A stretch of 19,154 nucleotides of DNA from Candidatus Eiseniibacteriota bacterium. GTDB lineage: Bacteria; Eisenbacteria; RBG-16-71-46; CAIMUX01; VGJL01. The stretch covers positions 1 through 19,154 of the forward strand of contig WJJW01000070.1 of assembly GCA_014729455.1 (NCBI GenBank), written 5' to 3'. This document shows positions 14,893 to 19,154 of the stretch, in pieces. Under the pieces are notes generated by a model, which did no database searches, was not told the DNA's origin, and worked only from the letters and a program-made list of their open reading frames with translations. The stretch's first letter is position 1. Each line of letters begins with the position of its first letter. Made by a program: the position numbers and the translations under genes.

Positions 14893-16734
14893 TCACCTCA
14901 GACGGACCAGCTTGCGGGACGTCGTTCCCTGCTCGGTCCGGATCCGAACGAGGTAGATCCCCGGCGACACCGGTCGCCTGTCACCGTCTCTCCCATCCCA
15001 CCGCACCCGGTGCACCCCCGCGGGAAGGAGCCCTTCCCGGAGAGCCTTCACGCGCCGGCCGCTCGCGTCGTGGATGGCGATCCGGACCGATTGTCGCCGG
15101 TCCAGGACGAGCCGGATCCAGCATCCATCGAGGAACGGATTGGGAGACAGCGACAGTGAGACGGCACTCCTGCCGTCGGATCGCGGCTCCACGGAAGTCG
15201 GTCCTTCCGCCGGGACGGTGACGGTCGCCAGTCCCTCGAATCCCGTCTGCTGGACCGGCTCTCCGAGCTCCTCCGCCTCCCCGGTCGTCGGGTCGATGCT
15301 CCATAGCATCCGCGGGCTCGCCTCGATCCCGATGAGCCGCTCGCTCACCGGATCGAACGCGAGACCGCTGGTACATGCCGTCGGCCCGACGGCGGTCCCG
15401 GCCCCCGTGTTCCGATCGATCCGGATGAGCTGCGGCTCCTCGGCTCCACACGCAACGCCGTAGATCGATCCGCTCGAAGGATCGAAGGCCAGATCGGTCG
15501 TGTAGAATCCGACGGTCTCGGCAAGGGGGGTGCGGGTCAATGCCGACGGATCGACCGCGTGGATCCGCACGTCTCCGCTCAGCTCCTCGCCGACGTAGAG
15601 AAGGTCCCGCTCCTCGTCGAACGTTAGACCCCAGCAGCCTTCGACGCCGATGGAGCCGACCTCGTCCAGGTCCCCCTCGCGCGGATCGAACGTGTACAGC
15701 TTGCCGTCGTTGAAATTGATCCCGTAGACCAGTCGGTCGGAAGATCGATAGGCGAGCCCGAAAAACGTGCCGGGTGGATCCTCGAAAGCGCCCGCGTACG
15801 GTCGCCAGAGGGGTCGATTGCAGTCGGGAGCCGGATGCTGGAGAAAGGCCTCCTCGTACGACTGGCAGACGACGTATGAGACCGGCTCGCCCACCGATCC
15901 CAGTCGCGTCCAGACCTGGGCCAGGGTGCGATCATTGTCGGTCATGTAGAGATCGCCGTTGGTCGGATCGATCGTGATCCCGGCGAACGCGTCCGGCTTG
16001 ATCCCGTCACCGATCCCCTGTTCGCTCCAGAGCATCTTGTCGACGAACCAGCCGTCGGTGTCGATCACGTGGATCCCGCTGTGCTCCAGGGCGACGAGCA
16101 GAAGCCCCGGCGCGACGGGGGAGTTCTCGGGCACGTAAGCCAGACCGTCGAGAAGGGCGTCGGGATCCATGTCCAGGTGCTCATCGAAGTCGGTCAGCCT
16201 CGATGAGGTGATCGGAGTGCCGTCCCGCGCGAACTTGAACCAGACCCCCGATCCGATCTCTCCCGGGTCGGGACCCGCGTCCACGAGGAAGACGTGCGTT
16301 TCATCGGCGGCGATTCCTCTCGCGGAGACGAGCGAGTCGGGGCCCCACCCGGGGACCTCGAACGTCGGCGGAACCGCGAAGAGCGTGTCGGCGATCGCGT
16401 CGCCCTCCCAGCGGACCACTACCCCAGCGAGGTCGGTGGCGAGGTAATCCCCGGTCACGAAGTCGTAACAGAGACCGGTGCCGTCCGATGGACCGTCGGA
16501 AATCGGCTCACCGCAGAGATCCCGGATCTTGCCGTAGGAGGCGATGGTTCGGTCGGTCGGATGGAAGGCGATCTGGTCGAACGCCGCACCTCCCCGCCCG
16601 AGGGCATACCGGTGGCCCAGGAACTCCAGGACCGGACCGAGCGGTTCTGCGGGCGTGACGCGCGGCGTGGCAACGAACAAGAGAAACGAGGCGGTAGCGA
16701 GGCGGCCGATGCTCGCGGGGATCGAGTGGATCAT
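14893..16734 (-). CDS. Secreted propeller-like repeat protein with C-terminal sorting-type Ig domain
   Basis: This 613-residue protein starts at ATG 16732-16734, six bases after AGGAGGT. It has a Sec signal peptide with likely cleavage after A29 (VTPA/EP). The body has repeated blade-like units with a hydrophobic strand, FD or ID, and a short turn, for example FAGITIDPTNGDLYMTD, FFGLAYRSSDRLVYGIN, CWGLTFDEERDLLYVGE and TSGLAFDPVSERLIGIE. This suggests an SMP-30/NHL-like beta-propeller (inference). Residues from about 526 form a FlgD-like Ig domain: LSLSPNPFLDGCWIRL, then IAIHDASGRRVKAL, VRWDGRD and SPGIYLVRI. In Bacteroidota such endings direct type IX secretion; whether this organism has that system is unknown. 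No enzymatic motif was recognised, so a binding or structural role is as likely as catalysis. Confidence 0.85.
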   Translation of the reverse strand: MIHSIPASIGRLATASFLLFVATPRVTPAEPLGPVLEFLGHRYALGRGGAAFDQIAFHPTDRTIASYGKIRDLCGEPISDGPSDGTGLCYDFVTGDYLATDLAGVVVRWEGDAIADTLFAVPPTFEVPGWGPDSLVSARGIAADETHVFLVDAGPDPGEIGSGVWFKFARDGTPITSSRLTDFDEHLDMDPDALLDGLAYVPENSPVAPGLLLVALEHSGIHVIDTDGWFVDKMLWSEQGIGDGIKPDAFAGITIDPTNGDLYMTDNDRTLAQVWTRLGSVGEPVSYVVCQSYEEAFLQHPAPDCNRPLWRPYAGAFEDPPGTFFGLAYRSSDRLVYGINFNDGKLYTFDPREGDLDEVGSIGVEGCWGLTFDEERDLLYVGEELSGDVRIHAVDPSALTRTPLAETVGFYTTDLAFDPSSGSIYGVACGAEEPQLIRIDRNTGAGTAVGPTACTSGLAFDPVSERLIGIEASPRMLWSIDPTTGEAEELGEPVQQTGFEGLATVTVPAEGPTSVEPRSDGRSAVSLSLSPNPFLDGCWIRLVLDRRQSVRIAIHDASGRRVKALREGLLPAGVHRVRWDGRDGDRRPVSPGIYLVRIRTEQGTTSRKLVRLR

Positions 16735-16775
16735 GATCGGACCTCCTGGCTTCGCCGATAGACGACGAACGATCC

Positions 16776-16803
16776 ACCCTAGCAGAGCCTGGGAGGCGGT
16801 CAA
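16776..16803 (-). promoter_or_regulatory. Candidate promoter for the secreted propeller-like protein / YihY transcript
   Basis: On the minus strand, -35 TTGACC (complement of 16798-16803), a 16-bp spacer and -10 TAGGGT (complement of 16776-16781, with TGC just before it as in extended -10 sites) lie about 40 bp before the start codon. It is back to back with the plus-strand promoter of the deiminase gene. Confidence 0.4.
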
Positions 16804-16807
16804 AGAC

Positions 16808-16823
16808 GACCGGCATCCCGGTC
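16808..16823. promoter_or_regulatory. Palindrome between divergent promoters (candidate operator)
   Basis: GACCGG (16808-16813) and CCGGTC (16818-16823) are perfect inverted repeats around CATC. The element lies just upstream of the plus-strand -10 and five bases from the minus-strand -35, so a bound protein could control both genes. The arms are short and chance is possible. Confidence 0.35.
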
Positions 16824-16826
16824 TGC

Positions 16827-16832
16827 TATAAT
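16827..16832 (+). promoter_or_regulatory. Extended -10 promoter of the deiminase-family gene
   Basis: A perfect TATAAT at 16827-16832 is preceded by TGC (16824-16826), the extended -10 form. No strong -35 is present; AAGACG (16803-16808) with an 18-bp spacer is the best. Transcription would start near 16839, giving a leader of about 52 nt. Confidence 0.55.
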
Positions 16833-16890
16833 CGATCCTGCTTTCGTGTCGGCCCCAGGATCGGACCGTCATTGCCTCCGGAGGGAGCGA

Positions 16891-18681
16891 ATGCCCCACA
16901 AACTGCTGATCGGCATAGGGTTGCTGCTTCTCGGATCGGCCCTCACCGGACTCTCCGTCGCCGAGGAGATCCGGATTCAGCCGTCCGAGGACTGGGAATG
17001 GGACGTCGACGGGATCGAGCGGCTCCTGCCGCGCTGGGAGACGCCGGAGGAGCGGGAAGCATACGAGGGGACCGCGCTTCCCCGCCGACGCAACGACCCA
17101 CCCCCGCTCCAGCCGATCCGCAACGTCGCGGAGTTCGACCCGATGACCGGCGTTCTGATCCGCTACCCGCTCGGCCTCCCGTACGACCTGCTGCGCGAGA
17201 TGAACGAGGACGTGATCCTCTCCGTCGTCGTTTCCTCCAGTTCTTACAACACCGCCCGGAACAACTTCCAGTCCCAGGGGATCGACCCTGCCGAAGTCGA
17301 CTGGATCGTGGCGGCGAACAATTCGATCTGGACCCGCGACTACGGACCCTGGTTCGTCTTCGACGGCGCGGGCGACATCGCGATCATCAACCATACCTAC
17401 AACCGGCCGTGGCGGCCCGACGACAACGACATCCCGCTGGAGTGCGGCGCCCACTGGGGAATCCCCGTCTACTCGCACGACCTCTGGCACACGGGCGGCA
17501 ACTACATGACCGACGGTTGCGGGATCTCCTTCTCGACGGACCTCGTCTGGGACGAGAACGACCACATGGGCGAGCAGGAGATCTTCGCGCTGATGCAGGA
17601 CTACTACGGTCTGTCCACCTACAACGTCGTACCGGACATCAGCAACACCGGGATCCACCATATCGACACCTGGGCGAAGCTCCTCGACGAGGAGACCGTG
17701 ATCATGAAGGAGGTCTCTTCGAACCACGGCGACTATCCGGAGCTCGAGCAGAATGCGACGCTGATCTCCTCGCTGATCAGCAGCACGGGCCGGAATTACG
17801 AGGTGGTGCGCGTGTTCTGCCAGCCGATCCCCAACGGCGGGGTCGCCAGCTACACGAACTGCTTGATCCTCAACGACAAGGTCCTGGTCCCGACGTTCGA
17901 CGATGCCGATGACGACGAGGCGGCCCTGCAGGCGTACCGCGACGCCATGCCGGGCTACGAGGTCCTCGGCTTCTCCCACAGCGGATGGCTGACCGACGAT
18001 GCGCTCCACTGCCGCGCCAAGGGGGTCGCGGACCGGGAGATGCTGTACGTCCGACACTTCCCGATCGTGGAATGGTCGACGTACGGGCCGATCCCGATCC
18101 GGGCGCTGATCGACGACCGGAGCGAAGCGGGTCTGAAGACCGACTCGCTGCTGGTCCACTGGCGTGCCTACCCCGACGGCAGTCCGCCGCCGTCGTTCAA
18201 CGCGACCGTCCTCGCTCCCGACGAGGATCCCGACTGGTACGTCGCCGCAATTCCCGCCCAGCCCTCGGGGACGGTGGTCGATTACTACGTCCACGCTGCC
18301 GACTGGTCCGGACGCCGCGAGGGAATGCCGCGTACGGAGCCCGACGCCCACTACTCGTTCGTGGTCGACTGGCCGACCGGAGTCGCCGACCTTCCCGCGC
18401 GGGAGGGCGCGAAACTCCACCCGGCCCGTCCCAACCCGTTCTTCCCGGCCACGACGTTCTCCTTCGAGCTGGAGCACGCCGACCGGGTCCTCCTGGAGGT
18501 CCTGGATCTCCAAGGCCGGCGGATCCGCACCCTCGTCGACGGCACGGTCGGTGCCGGACGCCACGAGATCACCTGGAGCGGGCGGGACGAGGCGGGACGG
18601 GAAGTGTCCGCCGGGACCTATTTCTACCGGCTCCGCGCGGCGGGCATCACCTACACCCGCAAGGCGGTCCTGACGAAGTAG
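16891..18681 (+). CDS. Secreted peptidylarginine/agmatine deiminase-family protein with C-terminal sorting-type domain
   Basis: This 596-residue protein starts at ATG 16891 behind GGAGGGAG. The signal peptide is cleaved probably after A24 (LSVA/EE). Residues about 80-395 are the Porphyromonas-type PAD/agmatine deiminase domain. Catalytic residues are D150 (WTRDYGPWF), H257 and D259 (HHIDTWAKLL) and C374 (ALHCRAKG). Their spacing (107 and 117 residues) nearly equals that of PPAD D130, H236 and C351. NRPWRP at 171-176 lies where PPAD places Arg152/Arg154, which bind the substrate carboxylate. An Ig-like region (about 396-500) and a FlgD/sorting-type domain (about 508-596: RPNPFFPATTF, ITWSGRD, AGTYFYRLRA) follow, again the PPAD order. 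The family converts arginine or agmatine guanidino groups to ureido groups plus ammonia. Export points to peptide or protein substrates outside the cytoplasm; the exact substrate is unproven. It ends in TAG. Confidence 0.9.
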   Translation: MPHKLLIGIGLLLLGSALTGLSVAEEIRIQPSEDWEWDVDGIERLLPRWETPEEREAYEGTALPRRRNDPPPLQPIRNVAEFDPMTGVLIRYPLGLPYDLLREMNEDVILSVVVSSSSYNTARNNFQSQGIDPAEVDWIVAANNSIWTRDYGPWFVFDGAGDIAIINHTYNRPWRPDDNDIPLECGAHWGIPVYSHDLWHTGGNYMTDGCGISFSTDLVWDENDHMGEQEIFALMQDYYGLSTYNVVPDISNTGIHHIDTWAKLLDEETVIMKEVSSNHGDYPELEQNATLISSLISSTGRNYEVVRVFCQPIPNGGVASYTNCLILNDKVLVPTFDDADDDEAALQAYRDAMPGYEVLGFSHSGWLTDDALHCRAKGVADREMLYVRHFPIVEWSTYGPIPIRALIDDRSEAGLKTDSLLVHWRAYPDGSPPPSFNATVLAPDEDPDWYVAAIPAQPSGTVVDYYVHAADWSGRREGMPRTEPDAHYSFVVDWPTGVADLPAREGAKLHPARPNPFFPATTFSFELEHADRVLLEVLDLQGRRIRTLVDGTVGAGRHEITWSGRDEAGREVSAGTYFYRLRAAGITYTRKAVLTK

Positions 18682-18707
18682 CGCCGCGGCCGGATCGCGC
18701 GGCGTGA

Positions 18708-18740
18708 CGGGCGGGGGAACGGGAGGCCCTCCCCCGCCCG
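18708..18740 (+). terminator. Rho-independent-type terminator after the deiminase gene
   Basis: An 11-bp perfect stem (CGGGCGGGGGA at 18708-18718 with TCCCCCGCCCG at 18730-18740) and an 11-base loop begin 26 bp after the stop codon. ACTTCTCTTG, moderately T-rich, follows. This is the strongest terminator-like structure in the window. Confidence 0.7.
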
Positions 18741-18816
18741 ACTTCTCTTGACGCCGGCGCGGTCTTCCGGCTTCCTCTTCCCGGCCGCGGGGAACGCAGA
18801 CAGGGAGGAATCCGGA

Positions 18817-19154
18817 ATGCCCGAGATGTCACAGGGGGTCAACTACCTGGCCGTGCTGATCGGCGCGGTCGCCTACATGGTTCTGGGAGCGCTCTGGTAC
18901 TCGCCGGTGGTCTTCGGCAAGGCGTGGATGCGCGCGATCGGGAAGACCGCCGAGCAGATCCAGGCAGACGCGAAGCCGATGAACTACGTCGTCGCCTTCA
19001 TCATGTCGTACGTCGCCGGCTACGGGATCGCGCGCGTGATGGTCTGGAAGGGGGGAGACTCGGTCATCGACGGGGTGATGATCGCCCTGGTCGCGGGGGT
19101 CTGCTTCGTGTTCGCCTCGTTCGTGACGAACGATCGTTTCGAGAATCGCCCCGC
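18817..19154 (+). CDS. DUF1761-family membrane protein, N-terminal part (runs off right edge)
   Basis: The first 112 codons are present, starting at ATG 18817 behind AGGGAGGAA. The sequence NYLAVLIGAVAYMVLGALWY, then SPVVFGKAWMRAIG, is characteristic of DUF1761 proteins. Three hydrophobic segments are visible (about residues 9-30, 52-72 and 84-105), with a short charged loop (GKTAEQIQADAKPM) between the first two. The family is small, usually about 130-150 residues with four membrane helices, and has no assigned function, so only the last helix should be missing. It follows a terminator and probably has its own promoter, which I could not identify. Confidence 0.85.
   Translation, partial: MPEMSQGVNYLAVLIGAVAYMVLGALWYSPVVFGKAWMRAIGKTAEQIQADAKPMNYVVAFIMSYVAGYGIARVMVWKGGDSVIDGVMIALVAGVCFVFASFVTNDRFENRP

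Noticed and set aside
16735..18564. Upstream extension of the propeller-like protein frame to 18564
   Set aside because: The extension is antisense to the deiminase gene and has no motifs. A signal peptide and strong ribosome site mark the true start at 16734.

Overview
The window looks like the chromosome of an uncultured, GC-rich, Gram-negative bacterium. Two secreted proteins (14893-16734 minus, 16891-18681 plus) end in a FlgD/sorting-type Ig-like domain with a (S/R)PNPF start, a GRD-type turn and a G-x-Y core. That ending is common in FCB-group lineages such as Candidatus Eisenbacteria, Latescibacteria or Krumholzibacteriota. The phylum is an inference; there is no rRNA or tRNA here to settle it. 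An OmpA-type lipoprotein supports an outer membrane.

Layout. (1) 1-1782, minus: a two-gene lysine-degradation operon, lysine-ketoglutarate reductase followed by saccharopine dehydrogenase (cut by the left edge). (2) 1941-4281, plus, divergent from it: two PLP enzymes, an EF2568-type cysteine desulfurase and a class I aminotransferase. (3) 4306-5870, minus: an AbiE toxin-antitoxin module with lower G+C. Its antitoxin gene is intact, its toxin gene is broken by one in-frame TAG, and a perfect 16-bp inverted repeat lies at its promoter. (4) 5948-6915, minus: two small lipoprotein genes overlapping by ATGA. (5) 7059-8756, plus: a fused glutamate formimidoyltransferase/formimidoyl-THF cyclodeaminase of histidine degradation. 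(6) 9007-11781, plus: DNA topoisomerase I with a histone-H1-like basic tail. (7) 11818-14871: a PRC-barrel protein, an orphan NarL-type response regulator, a CBS-domain protein and a YihY-family membrane protein. (8) 14893-18681: two divergent genes for secreted proteins, one a propeller-like repeat protein and the other a peptidylarginine-deiminase-type enzyme. They share a 156-bp promoter region containing a palindrome. (9) 18817 to the right edge: start of a DUF1761 membrane protein.

How the genes relate. Most are housekeeping or accessory metabolism, and I see no clear multigene novel system. The lysine pair, the aminotransferase and the cyclodeaminase fusion suggest an amino-acid-degrading lifestyle. 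The most unusual part is the secreted deiminase. It keeps the catalytic Asp/His/Asp/Cys set with the spacing of Porphyromonas PPAD, carries the same kind of C-terminal domain as its divergent neighbour, and may be co-regulated with it. Several candidate promoters share a TTGAC(A/C) / TAGnnT pattern with 16-18 bp spacing. No RNA genes, insertion sequences or CRISPR arrays were seen. No gene-free stretch exceeds 300 bases; the longest is 8757-9006.
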